Source of the DNA: Helicoverpa zea
Taxonomy: Eukaryota; Arthropoda; Insecta; Lepidoptera; Noctuidae
Reading direction: 5' to 3'
NCBI RefSeq assembly: GCF_022581195.2
Contig: NC_061463.1
Coordinates: 5,270,001-5,334,000 of the forward strand
Length of the DNA stretch: 64,000 nucleotides
The notes under the pieces were generated by a model. The model was not told the origin of the DNA and did no database searches. It was given only the letters and a program-made list of their open reading frames with translations. A program made the translations under genes and the position numbers. This document shows positions 50,001-61,980 of the stretch, piece by piece (the stretch's first letter is position 1; every line of letters begins with the position of its first letter).

Positions 50001-52626
50001 TAATGAGCTGAAGTCATATCTCATTACTTAAGTTGAAGCTCAACGGCTGTGGACAGGCTGAGGAGCTTTGGATGCCATCTATGACTTATTTAAAAAGGCT
50101 TTCATTAATGTGCATTTGCACGAACTGCAACTTTGTAGCGTGCAAATAAAGTGTATATTGCGATGATTGCTGATTCGCTTATAATGTTTTTTTAGTTAAA
50201 CAGGACGAACACGGAGGCGTTCGTTAGGCAGTTCCATAATTAAAAAATAAAATTGACGTTCGCTCGACGATGTGCTGAAAAGTTGCAAAAGAAACGTTGA
50301 AGCGATGCGCGGACGCTTGTTTTGTCTTGTGTATGGTTTATTACGAAGAAGCGACAAAGAGCAATGTTTTAATAATTCATGTATTCACACATTCCGCGGC
50401 ATGAGTAATGTTTTTCTAGCTTAGGACATTGTATGGCAACATAATAAATTAAGTAAAGACATAACTTGTAGCGTACCTACACTGCCGCGATCCTTATACA
50501 AAGCGTCTGAAATGTGCGCGCGCGCTTTCGACACGTTTAAATCACAAAAACAAATTGCAGCGCGTTCCTGAGCCGACGTCACGGTGTTGTTGACCCGCGG
50601 ATAATTAAAGCGCCCACTTGTAATTACTCGTGTGTGTGGTTGAAATGCAAATGTTGTCGCCCCAAGTATCTTCAACGTGTAATGTATGCGAATCGGGAAC
50701 AGATAAGCGCATGAGATTTACACCTCGCCGTGTCATGACTTCAGACTTTACCGTTCGTTGACCGACACCGTTTTAGGGGTTATTAATTGTTGTTTTATTT
50801 TAAGGAACTTTGTGTGATTAACATGTTCTTGGAAACAAATACTTAAGTCAAAAATATTGCAGTCATATTTTAATTGGGGAAATACGTTAATTTTGACCTC
50901 AAGACATTCGTCCCTGTATGTACTTGAGTTTTTTTATAGTTGGTTATTTTATTTGTTTGACTTTTTGAAGTGGTTGTCTATTTTATGATACTCTCTTTAC
51001 AAAATTAGATGGGCCGTTCGTGCATTTACGAGCTCGTATTTGCAAAAGCAATTTTTGTCTCCATCAGTGCCAAACAACTTTCCGTAGCGTGTCAAAATAA
51101 ATGTGACTGTCCACGCAATTTCATACATTAAAGCATTTTTTGAAATCCGAAGGCGTGTTGTGGTCGTATCATGATTTGAAGACTAAAATGAAAAATTAAA
51201 AAACCTAATTTTTACGAGCCTCTGACGTTTAGTGATGGGAAAAGTGTCATGTCCCCACCATTACTTCGCAAACAATCAACGTTTGGGAGTGACAGCTGAA
51301 ATTCAGACTATAAAAAGTGGCAATTGTTTCTTTTTTCAAAAATTGCATCGTGAAAATGGCTTGGTAACACTAGATTTTTTCCGTATTAGGTAAATTCGCG
51401 TATTTTTCGTCATTCGTAAATCGCCTTTCTCATTAAGTATTGTCAGGGAATAATTTATTTGTAAGTATTTGCATAAGTAAATCTCATTTAAAATAAAGTA
51501 TACCAAAACAGAAGAAGGGAAACCCCCAGAAAATTACTCGTAATAGTAAAAACCCAAGCAAACAAAACAAAACACGATTAGAAATATCTTTTTTCCATAA
51601 CACAAACAAACAATATCTTATCGTTTCGCGAAGAAGGCGCAGGGAACCGTCAACAACAAAAGCTAACAAATCCTGTTTGTCCTGCGGGAAGCGTCCGTGA
51701 TTTAATACAAATTATTATTAGACGACATAAATAACATGGTACAGGGGTGAGGCAGCCAGAAGCTTCTTAATAAGTAATAAAGGGGTCATCGTTCATACCG
51801 AGAGAGCGGAATTAACCTGCGTACATATGGCGTGGTAACGGCCAGCAGCTTAGGGGCAGCTTCGTAGGGCGTGTTTCGATACCTCATAAGTGTTAATTGT
51901 GGGGCTTAATTCATTTAAAGCCTGGTTGTTTTAAGTGTAGGAAATTTAGTGACATGAATTTTTGATGTTAATTGCCGGTTAATTGGTAAGTTTAAGTAGA
52001 CGTGTTTATGGAAATTTGAAATAGGAAATTCTGACATTTTAATTCTGAATGACTTTTATGATCCATGACCATTTCCATTTTTCTTCTAGCAACTCCTTGG
52101 AGGTTTCAAAACAAGTTTTCTTCTTAATTTGTTCTTCTTTATCGATGAAGAATACTCGTCTACTATTGGATATTCCGGAGCCATGATTTCTTGCTCTCTT
52201 CTTCTTATATCCCATGTTTTAACTATCATTATTTTCTGCAAAAGTTGGAACTTAAAGATGGTATCAAATGCCTCTCTGATATGATACTAAATCCAAAAGT
52301 AACACAACCTCTCCACCAATAATCATAACATTTCGTTTCCATCTAAGTTCAAAGAACAAAGCCAACAGCTGCAAGTCTTGTAAACTTGATAGGATTATAA
52401 GAGCTTGGCGGGATGTATGTCGTTACTGTGATAAGGTTCTACCGACACATACGTAGTTGTTAGGCGTCTTTGCGGGGACCGAGATATGAGTGTATCATGT
52501 TGTTACTATAGGGGAAAATTGTGTTGTTTCACTGAAAATTATATCGGATTTGCTTCTAGTGTTTTTGTTGTTGTCGGATTAGTTTCTAGTGTTTTTTTTT
52601 TTCAATAGAACAACAAATCGATAGGT
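47093..52626. other. Non-coding stretch
   Basis: No gene recognised. The sequence is largely AT-rich, with modest GC patches at about 48340-48500, 48900-48980 and 50500-50620. A tandem-like duplication of 23 bases (two mismatches, 30-base period) lies at 52544-52596. Minus-strand open frames such as 50421-50675 lack recognisable content. Confidence 0.5.
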
Positions 52627-52970
52627 GATGATGATGTCCTCCTAGCCGATTATCGGCTACGGCGGCTGTTCTCATGTAAAGAGATTAGCCAACTACGCAG
52701 GACATATTAAAGTGCACGAGCAATTGCGCAGACACAGGTGCACTCACTATTCCTTCACTCTCATAACCCGATGGGACGGCAATCCGACACGACCGGTAAG
52801 AGATCAGGCGCAGGACCGACATTTACGTGCTCTCCGATGCACGGGTGTATCAATCACCAGCTTCCAGGCTCCGGGCTGCTTTGTGAAAGTCTTCTAAAAC
52901 CCACAAAGCGATTTCAGCCCGACTCGGGAATCGAACCCGAGACCTTGTGCTCAGCGGCCGCACTTGCGAC
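52627..52970 (-). mobile_element. Second SINE, 5'-truncated tRNA head
   Basis: On the minus strand a B-box sequence GGTTCGATTCCC (complement of 52926-52937) is followed by a body and a tail of ATC repeats (GAT repeats at 52627-52636 on the plus strand). The copy breaks off at about 52970, before an A box appears. Compared with related full-length elements that I recall, the first part of the tRNA-like head is missing. I found no target duplication. Plus-strand open frames across it are by-products of the repeat. Confidence 0.8.
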
Positions 52971-55900
52971 AGCTAATATAAGATTAAGCCCTGAAAACTA
53001 ATTTATGGACCTTCACATATACATTACTATACTATTTAGTTTTTTTCATGCACGCGTAGTGTAAGTATCAGTTTTCCGAAGTGTTTTTTAAAGACTTCGA
53101 AGAAAATTGGCTTAGATATAAATTTACCTTTCGGTACTTTGAGTTTTCGTAACTGTAATGAATAATTTATGTATCTTTTACTATTAGTGATGTGTATTCT
53201 GTCGTTTCATAATTAGTGTCTAATTACATACTTGTACTTACCCATTAAAAAGATTTTCCTTTAAAATATTCTTTAAGAAAAATTGACCAAATAAAAGCAA
53301 AAGAGTTCCTATGACCTTGATATAATTTCCTTTATTCTCAGAAAGGTAATATTGTTTTGTGTAAGCACTTCATATATCGCTTTATTAGCAAGGAGCGTGA
53401 CAGGAATATCCAGGCGCCATCGCTAGCTTAGGGGCCCGTTGTATCAGGAATTATTATTTATTTGATTCAATTAACCCTTTATTGAATGATATCTTATGTT
53501 TCTCGTTTATTTAGGAATCACCTTTTCTCGCTGGGAAGTGAGTAATATAATATTTTCTTTTGTAAAAGTATTGAGAGCTTCTGAAAGGAACAAAACATGT
53601 TACTCAAATGGATTTTTGTTTGCGTGGAATATAGTGTTGTGAACTTTGCAGAAGGTGAGTGTATGTACATTTGTAGTTTTGAAAATTATTAATAGGGTTT
53701 TGTCAAGCGTAATGCATACCTATCTGGTCGGCGCTACTGAAAACTAGAGGGACTTACATAATTATGGAACTAATTCGAATTAGAACTGCATAGATAGACC
53801 ATTGGTGCAGTTTCGTTGGGACAGTATTATCATAGTACTTAAAAAATAATATTCAAAGGTAAAATAATTTCCCACGCTTTAGTGAGCATTATATGTAGTA
53901 AATATTTAGTATTCTTAGAATATTACGTGATCGTAGGCACTCGCATAAGTAAATTAAATCAACAGAGAATTTTCTATTTTCATGTCTCCGATTTCAATAA
54001 GAAAATACTGTATAACATTTTCGCAGAAGGCCACAGTCATCAGTGCGTAATATTCTATGTGAAATTTGCAATATTAAAATCCACTACGACGATATGAAAT
54101 TCAACTTGTATTAAGCCCTCTCCGAAATAATTTTGATAGCTTCAAAGCTGAAAGGGTTGCCGGCCACTGGGGCTCGCAAAGCGCTGTAATTCCGTAAAGC
54201 TCGGCGCACACAAGCCCACTAATCGGCAGAGTGCTGCCCTCTAAATATCGCTTTTACACGTCCATCGAACCATAAATAATAACTCTATGAAAACATAAAT
54301 GTTCCCTTTTTTCTAACGTTTTCCGAGTTTCGTATTTTTTTCATAGAGTCAAAAGCTTGAACAGACCACTTTCGCATTATGGAATTGCCAAAACTCCATT
54401 TGCGTTCTATATCCAAACAGTGTACCTTAGCCATTGTGCAGACGGTTTTGAATTCTATTGCAAGCTATGAAAGGAGTATTTTCTTCAAATTTCGTACAAA
54501 GTTAGGTCGTCTGGTGGTAGTATATCGGTAGCGAGCGTAGAAATGAGATATTTTGGCAGTATTACGCAAATTGGATAGCTTTCAACACTCAACGGAGTAG
54601 GTTCCGAACTTTCGCCGGGAAAATTAAATTAAAAATATCATAAGACGTAAATATGTATGGGTATCGTAATGATGTTGCTCCTGCACTCAGCCCGCAGACG
54701 TTTCGAAATTAGATTAAATAAGTTTTATTTGAATAACTTTCAGCAAATATGTGAGATAGGCATTTTATTACACATAATCCGAGCAAAAAGTTAAATCAAA
54801 TCGAGAGATCTCATATTGGAATCGAAAATAGTTTTATGACCTTTTAGTTTGAGAATTGGGCTGTTGTTTAATCGAGTGTCAAAAAGTAAATTATAATAGA
54901 TTCTAATAGATCGATGGTTGTGTTTGAGTGTTTTCTATTAACACTGCAAATATTCTCAAACAATGCCTGTAAAGCCATTAAAATTTAACAGAAGGAATAG
55001 TCATTGACAGTTCCTCGCAATAGAATCATGATAAGAAAGAGCAAAACATTTACATATGTAGTTTTAATTAAAGAAGACGTAAACTAACTTAATTTCTCGA
55101 GCATGTTCTATGAAATTAAGTTAACGACAAGGAGGCAATTGCTTTTATTAGTATTACATAGATAATTGACATTAAAAAAATGTGATACCATTATACTTAT
55201 GAGACCACGTAGGCATACCAATGGCCGGTATTAATTATTTTAATTATAGCTACATAGAAAACGTAAATATATGGAATAGGTACATAATGATGGGCCCTCC
55301 TTAATCCTGTCGATGGTCGGTGATGGGCCACTTTAGGAGATTAATTATAATTATGTTAACGATCCCATTTCCATAACTAATATTAAGGTTTGGGTACCGC
55401 CTTCCAAATAGAGGTATCAACGTCTATTCGTGTTATGAATTAACTTCTTTATGCGAACTTGGGGGATTAACTTTTTGTAAAATGATAAAACAGCATCTTT
55501 ATATTTCATGGAAAAATGTTGTTTTCTGTTCAGAATTTACATGTGTGAGTGATATACAGGATTATAATTTTTTGCTTACACAAGTATGTTATAATATGTG
55601 TTGCTGAAAGACTTTATTATCAAATTACGATAAACAATTTCCCAATCCCAAATTAACCCTTAGTTGACTAAAACCACTTAAGTGAAGATGAAGATACACT
55701 TTATGTAACAAACAAAAATTATAAGCATTACCTATATTGAATTACAATTTTTTTTAAGTTTTTTACCAACTAACCTTTTAGTCGGTTTCACATTTTAAAA
55801 AAGTCATCATTGAAATATCAGGAAGTAGGACTGGATGTAAATGCAAACATTCATTATCTAAAGATATGGCAATTCCAAGTCCATTGTGGTTTTGGGTGTC

Positions 55901-56132
55901 TGTACCACAATTATGTAGATTGTAGCTCAGCTTGTAGACTGAGCCGCAATTATGCAGCCTGAGTACAGGGTGTGCTTGATAATTGCATTGTTGATTTCAG
56001 CTGCAGTCAAATGGTAGACGGATTGAGCTTACCCCGGTATAGTACGTAGAATTACAGCTGAAAGATATTACGTGTGTTGATGGTTGTTAATTATCTGTAT
56101 TATACTTATTTGTCAATAAGGAATAATTGTCT
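52971..56132. other. Non-coding stretch
   Basis: AT-rich sequence without recognisable genes. Short open frames (for example 53882-54097) show no protein-like composition or splice context. I see no repeats of note. Confidence 0.5.
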
Positions 56133-56187
56133 GAAATGAAATGAAATGAAATGAAATGAAATGAAATGAAATGAAATGAAATGAAAT
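56133..56187 (-). repeat. (GAAAT)11 microsatellite, LINE tail
   Basis: Eleven exact copies of GAAAT on the plus strand (TTTCA units on the minus strand) directly follow, in minus-strand order, a GCAAAATAAACAAT sequence with an AATAAA signal. That arrangement marks the 3' tail of a non-LTR retrotransposon. Confidence 0.85.
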
Positions 56188-56784
56188 TGTTTATTTTGCA
56201 AGTTGGACATTACATCACTTTTACACGTCATTTTAAGAACGCTGAGGCCGGCATTTCCTAACTGACTGATCCCTGAGAAGAAACGCCGAAACAAACTCAA
56301 GGGTCATAGTCTCCTTTAAAGTCCAAACATGTTATACATGAAATAATTATGTGTGAGTGTCACCATGTACGCGGTCTGGAATGGCCTTTTGAGGAAAGAG
56401 CCACATCAGGCTGGAGCTGACCAGTCCCAACAGACGGCACGCATGCATCAGTCGTCGTGTAGCTCAACCATATCTTAGGGAGCTCAACGACCTGTCACAC
56501 GACGATACCAGATCTGCAGAACATTTGCGTAGGCCATTCAAAATTACTCAAACCCGCCAGACAGTATTTATGTTATACGAATATATAATGTTGCTCGCAT
56601 ACACGATACTCACATTTACAATAATAATAATAAATTAAAAAAAAATACAATTATAACATATAACATATAAATGTCAATAAAAAGAATGTCATTAATAAAA
56701 AGTTATCTGATGATAATAATATTTAAATGTCAAAAGTAACAATTCACAGGCATTTAAAAAGATATCACTCACTAAGCGAGCAGC
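56188..56784 (-). mobile_element. LINE 3' untranslated region, possibly two elements
   Basis: The minus strand between the RT frame and the pentamer tail has no open frame. The last part (about 56330-56188) resembles 3' ends of LINEs I recall from moth genomes. A second simple-sequence block, AAT repeats and an A run at about 56616-56648 on the plus strand, lies midway and might be the tail of a separate element. The 600 bp may therefore be one UTR or a junction of two truncated LINEs. Confidence 0.6.
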
Positions 56785-57453
56785 TCATTCCCAAGCTTCT
56801 TTATCATTTAAATAATCAGATATTGTGTAATATCCTTTTTTCAAAAGTTTGGATTTTATATGATTTTTAAATTTCCTGATAGGTAAGTCACGAACCGCTT
56901 TGGGAAGTTTATTGTAAAAGCGTATACATTGACCCATGAACGAGTTGCTTACTCTGTGGAGGCGAGTAGCATGTACAGCAAGATTATGTTTATTCCTAGT
57001 ATTTATGCAATGAACATCAGACATTTGAACAAAGTTTGAAATGTTTTTACGAACGTACATTAAATTTTCAAAAATATATTGAGAGGCAACAGTCAGAATG
57101 TTTATTTCTTTGAATTTCTCTCTGAGAGAAACTTTTGGACCCAGATTATAAATGGCTCGAACAGCTCTTTTCTGTAAAATAAATATAGTTTCAACATCCG
57201 CACAGTTTCCCCAAAGGAGAATCCCATACGTCATTGAACTATGAAAGTAACTAAAATAAACTATTCTGGCTGTGTCCACATCGGTGATAAGTCGGATCTT
57301 TTTAATAGCATAGGCGGCTGAACTAAGCCTTCCTGACAATTTAACTATATGTGGGCCCCATTGGAGTTTGGAATCAACGGTCAAACCAAGAAATACCGTT
57401 GTCTCTAGGCTCGGGTTGAAAAATGGTTTAATTTTCGTCCATGAATGATTCAT
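56785..57453 (-). pseudogene. Non-LTR retrotransposon reverse transcriptase, C-terminal fragment
   Basis: The 222-residue frame is open to a TGA at 56787-56785. It begins near the RT thumb with FLGLTVDSKLQWGPHI, the FLG-x-x-x-D-x-x-L-x-W pattern of Jockey/CR1-type LINEs. It continues through the conserved SYFHSSMTYGILLWGN and LQKRAVRAIYNLGP segments and a basic C-terminus. The endonuclease and RT catalytic regions are absent, so the copy is 5'-truncated and cannot be active. The first Met is not a real start: the frame begins at the truncation point, next to a 16-bp palindrome (57445-57460). The reading frame is unbroken, which suggests a fairly young insertion. The clade assignment (Jockey or CR1) is approximate. 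Confidence 0.88.
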
Positions 57454-58519
57454 GAATCATATAATAAAATGATAATGTCAATGACTCATAAACCAAAGGT
57501 ACGTTTCTAACCGTCGTGGTTGCCAACAACAAAAACTCCAAAATTACATTAAAAAACGCCATCGGTAATTTTTGATAATTATGTATAACCGGTCCAAAAC
57601 GCGATCAAACTACTTGAGCGTGGGATGTAGACACATACCTACGTATATAATTGTTTCTTATTAAAATCAACGTTAATCTTTTTTCGGAGCAGATTCCGGC
57701 AAGGTACCATCGCATTATGTTAAAGAATCGACAGCTATAATTTCTGTTCAATCAAGATTTAATTGTTTTAATGAGGCTACATGCGTGAATGGCCGGCCCA
57801 ATTATTGTTTATTTTTAATCGCCTCGAGTGGTTTTTATGTTCGCAAGGAGGCACGCATGGAGGCCGTCGGCGATCATTTTCATTATTTTAATAATGTAAA
57901 CTTCCAATAATAATTTACAGTGATTTGGGGTTAAACACGTTAAGAGATATTTATGATTTACCAGAGAGTTTGAAACATAGTTAGCCGTGTAATTTGATCC
58001 TTGGTGTATGACGTCATTTTTGTTTTCTTTGTTGCAATCCGATTGGTTGTGTACAAAAAATGGACTGCGGATTCGACGATCTTAGGTAATTAAAATTATC
58101 GTTTGAATGGGATGTTGTAATTATTTGTGAAATTACACTGTTGGGCTGGTTTATAGCATATTTTTTATTATCATCCAATTATACCTCATAATTTGTAAGT
58201 ACGTTAGGTAACTTAAATTTCTATTATTAATAATCACAGCAGTTTGAAGCTGAAAACGTCAATGGTCCCAAATGTAAGGACACAATCAGACATTTGCTAT
58301 TTACCTATTGGTAAGTGCTGCGACTAACACTGAAGTGGAAATTATTTGTCAACTTTTTGAAACTATGTGAAACTATGTGAAACTATGTGAAACTATGTGA
58401 AAATTTGTACCTAATGTTTGTACACATCTTTGTCAAATCATTCTCCTTTCTTACAAAAATAAAGAATTTGATCGAATTTTCTCAAAAAAAAAGTGTTGAC
58501 ACTTTCTTTTTTTTTTCAG
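57454..58519. other. Non-coding stretch
   Basis: AT-rich sequence with a small GC patch near 57790-57880. It contains the tandem repeat at 58361-58400 and, at its right end, a long T tract ending in CAG (58508-58519) that looks like a splice acceptor. Confidence 0.45.
58361..58400 (+). repeat. Four tandem copies of AACTATGTGA
   Basis: Four exact 10-bp copies lie at 58361-58400, with a partial unit on the left. This is a young minisatellite. Confidence 0.9.
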
Positions 58520-58627
58520 GATACATTTTCCCACGCTGAAAATAATCAACAGCAATTCCTGTATCACATTAAGTCCAGTTTTATCATCCCCACATCTAAT
58601 CTGGAACCTGACACGGTGCTGAAGTGA
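58520..58627 (+). CDS. Candidate terminal coding exon (weak)
   Basis: A strong polypyrimidine tract ending in TTTTTTCAG (58511-58519) is followed by 35 open codons (phase 0) from DTFSHAENNQ to LEPDTVLK and a TGA at 58625-58627. The composition is plausible for protein, but the stretch is short, I recognise no homologue, and no polyadenylation signal follows closely. It may be chance. Confidence 0.2.
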   Translation, partial: DTFSHAENNQQQFLYHIKSSFIIPTSNLEPDTVLK

Positions 58628-60899
58628 AGTGTGGGGTAGAACTGAGGTCTAACTAACAAGTTAATCCGGCCTCGGGCGCGTATGGAGTTTATATCACGCT
58701 TTGCATTATGCTTCATTATCTCAGCCATTTTTGCTTTGTTATGATGAAGTAGGGGTGGGAGGAGGTTTTAGTTTGAATTTGGAGATGAATGATGGAATAC
58801 TAGTGGACTTAATTATCATCTGTCGTCAACTGTTAATATTGGAGATGGAAGATTTGTTAATGGATTCCTATTCTTGATTTACTACAGTGATTAACTTACT
58901 CATCTATTGTTTTGACTTTGGTCAATTATATTAATTGGTAGACTCGAAGACAGTCGTGATTAAGGGAAGAAGTGGAGCTAAGTGACTAGTAGCTTGAACG
59001 CAAATATTCTCTTTCACAAACAATATCAAATATGTAATTTAGATGAAAAGCTCTAACCCATACTGTCTCGATCCAAAACATTGCGAACAATCCAGAATCG
59101 AGTCCATACTTTCGTCAACAGTCTAGAAGTTAGAAAGCTTCAATTGTTTTATCTGTTTATAATTCCGCTCAAGTGTGAGGTACAACCGAGGAAGTGGGTT
59201 ATTAAGGAGTCGTGGGCACTTGTGATGCGCGCGCACCATTACTTAGGAGCCTGTCATTTACGCGAGATCGTGATCTTTAAACAACTCGTTACCCACACGT
59301 GGCGGTGATTGGTGCTGACGGTCTGCCAGGCAACGATTTATATCGAGTGGTGCTGATTTTTTGCGAAAAATTATCGGTAAAACTTTAAAGAGAACTTTGA
59401 AATGATATCCAAAATTTATCAAAGCAAACGCTGACGTCGTGAAGAGTCATATTGTTCGAAAACAGTTCCTAGCTCCAGGTTCCATTTCGCCAACCCTACA
59501 GTGTTGTTGCAGGTGAGACAGTGCGTCGCCTGCGGCGGTCCTCCACGTCGCTGCGCCGGCGCACCCCTCTCTCCTCCCCTCCCCCGCGCCGCACGCCATA
59601 GATCGATCACTCAACTAACCGTCAATTAACTTATTGCCGGACAATCTGCTCACTAATCACCGTTTTTAGCTGTTGTTGCGATTTTTCAGATATTAGAAAT
59701 TACATTCCGAAGAAATTATGTTAGGTATTTTGCTTTTTCGCAAGATGAAACTGTTGTATGTGTGGTCTGCTGTAATGCTGGTGCATTTCATATATTTCAG
59801 GAGATTTTGTAGTTAAACGATAACGTAATGTAGTGTAGAATGTGGTATTTTCGATTTCTTTTTACCATTACACCATAATAGAATCGTGTACTAAGACAAT
59901 CACTCAAAAACCATAAACCTACTTATTCCAAATAAACGATACAAAAAAACAAAACTAACAACAGGCCACAACGAGACAACTGTAAGTCATTTAACAAAAC
60001 AACAACATTAGGAACGAAATTGGCCATTTTACTAAAAGCGGACAAACCTCAATTATGTGAAATTGTAATAGTGACGTTGTAGAAATGTATAAGAAGTGGC
60101 GCCATTACGAGGAGTTAATCTCGATGACGGAACACATTATTGTCGTAATGAGAGGAGCGTGAACCTCGCAGTCTACAATTTACTTACTCCTAAAGGCGTT
60201 TGGGAGTGGGCACTAAACCTTATGACCACCTTAGAGTGGTGCGTAGGGTATCGCGAATTGAGAAGGCTTTTCAAAGCATAGATAGTTCTTCAAAAGGTCT
60301 TCGTGGAGCTTTCTTCATAGTGTTTTTACAATAACTGTCAACTTTATGGTTTGGTGATGCTCTCTGGCTTCTTTCTAGTACTTAGCGACTGCTTGGGAAT
60401 GTACAGAACTTGCGTAGAGGTGATTTATGCGGCAAAGTCATTATCAGCAGTAGTTTATATTCTTCTTCTTTTTAGATGTCTTTTTGTTGTCAAGTATTAT
60501 TGTTTATTTTAAGGAGTTATATAGATTGATCATTTTCATATAATAAATTAGCTATCGACTTATTGTAAAGGATATTGCAAATTGATGACCACTTTTAACT
60601 AATCAGATAATTAAATTAGAATTATAACTGTGATTTTAATTGTTTTTACTTAAATCAATGTGCAATTTTAACTTCTTGAGGGAAACGACTGAAAATTGTT
60701 AGTATCGATACATTATGAGTAAAATACATAAAATATTATCGCTAGAAACAACGGCTATTGTTCTTACATTGTTGGAAATTACCTACTTTGCATCAGCAAT
60801 AAATACTGCACTGACACCTAAATTTCAAAATCTAAAGGTCTATAAACTTAGTTGTGATCGCAATGATAGAAAATTAGTAACATCCTGGTAAGAGTTGGG
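58628..60899. other. Non-coding stretch
   Basis: No gene recognised. A GC-rich patch lies at about 59520-59600. The short open frames at 59081-59308 and 60096-60281 have no recognisable content. Confidence 0.45.
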
Positions 60900-61400
60900 G
60901 TGAGGTATGAATCGCCGCCGGCGGCGACTGCGGCGAGCGAACAATACAGCACAGAGCGGCAAGAGCGCGGGCGCAGGCCCCGGGCGCGGCGACCGACACG
61001 ACACCCCGTGCGACAGACGCCGCCCGACTTATTGCACTCGCGACATTTTGATTTATTTCGTATAATTATCGAATAATCTGCTTTGCATCTCTCGTTATAA
61101 CATTACGATAATTTAGCTCCATTACATCGGGTTCTAAGCGGTGACCGTTCGCTAGCACAACGATTGATAATAATCGCTCGCGAAGTATAATGGCGTACAC
61201 CCACGGGTAATTATTGTTGTGCAGTCGTGAGTTCGTGAGCCGGTGGAATGGCGGAATGCATCTCCTTCGGGGGTTGCCCGCCGTAAACCAACACGGCTCG
61301 CTGTTCGGCCGGCCGCGTAAATAACTGATCGCTTTCCTCGCGCTAATGATAGTGCGGCCGCCTGCGCTCGCGTCCTCTTTAGTCGATCCCGATAAAATAA
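60900..61400. promoter_or_regulatory. CpG-rich islet
   Basis: The most CG-dense block of the right third (about 60910-61030). It includes a perfect 14-bp palindrome CGCCGCCGGCGGCG at 60913-60926 and is followed by TGATTTATTTCG and several ATAATTATCG/ATAATCG sites. It resembles the islets in the left part of the window. It could be a promoter-associated island, but no first exon is recognisable. Confidence 0.3.
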
Positions 61401-61649
61401 TTACCAGTATTTATAAGTGCTCGCACTTAATCGCAGCTTTATACTAGTTATTATATAAGTGAGCTGCATACGTGCGCACTTAAAGTTTCCTGGAGAAATC
61501 TGTGGGAACGAGTATGTCAATAATTAAACGAATAATAAATAATTGGAGTGAAGAGGTTGTTGTTACAGGGAGGGTTAAGGCGGTTTCGGAGAAGAGTCAT
61601 AAAAATATCTTCAGCCTATTGGAGGCTACAATGAAGTCATTCTTTTGTG

Positions 61650-61980
61650 CGGCGATGCCTGAGGGATGAGTCCGGCGTAACAAACACATCGGTGCAGTGA
61701 ATGTTGCATTGACGTTTGGTCACGGGGCATCGGCGAGCGCAGTTCTGTTGCCACGTTAATGGGCCGCTGGCCGTCGGCTCCGTTATCCCTCGTAGCTAAT
61801 GATTGGCCGGCATTAAGTCCCGGCTGTTCCGTGCGATTATTGGATCTAACAGATAATTTTATATCGCATTGTCCCGGAGCGTAAAATTTTCTGTTGTTAT
61901 TACGGGCCGGGCGGCACGCGCGGGGAGACTGCTCGTATCGCCGCATCGCTCGGATCGTACACAACGACCGCGCAAATCAC
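61650..61980. promoter_or_regulatory. GC-rich islet
   Basis: Moderately CpG-rich, with GTTAATGGGCCG, TAGCTAATGATTGGCCGG (TAAT core plus CCAAT box) and GCGATTATTGG. The minus-strand open frame across it has no recognisable domain. Confidence 0.25.
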
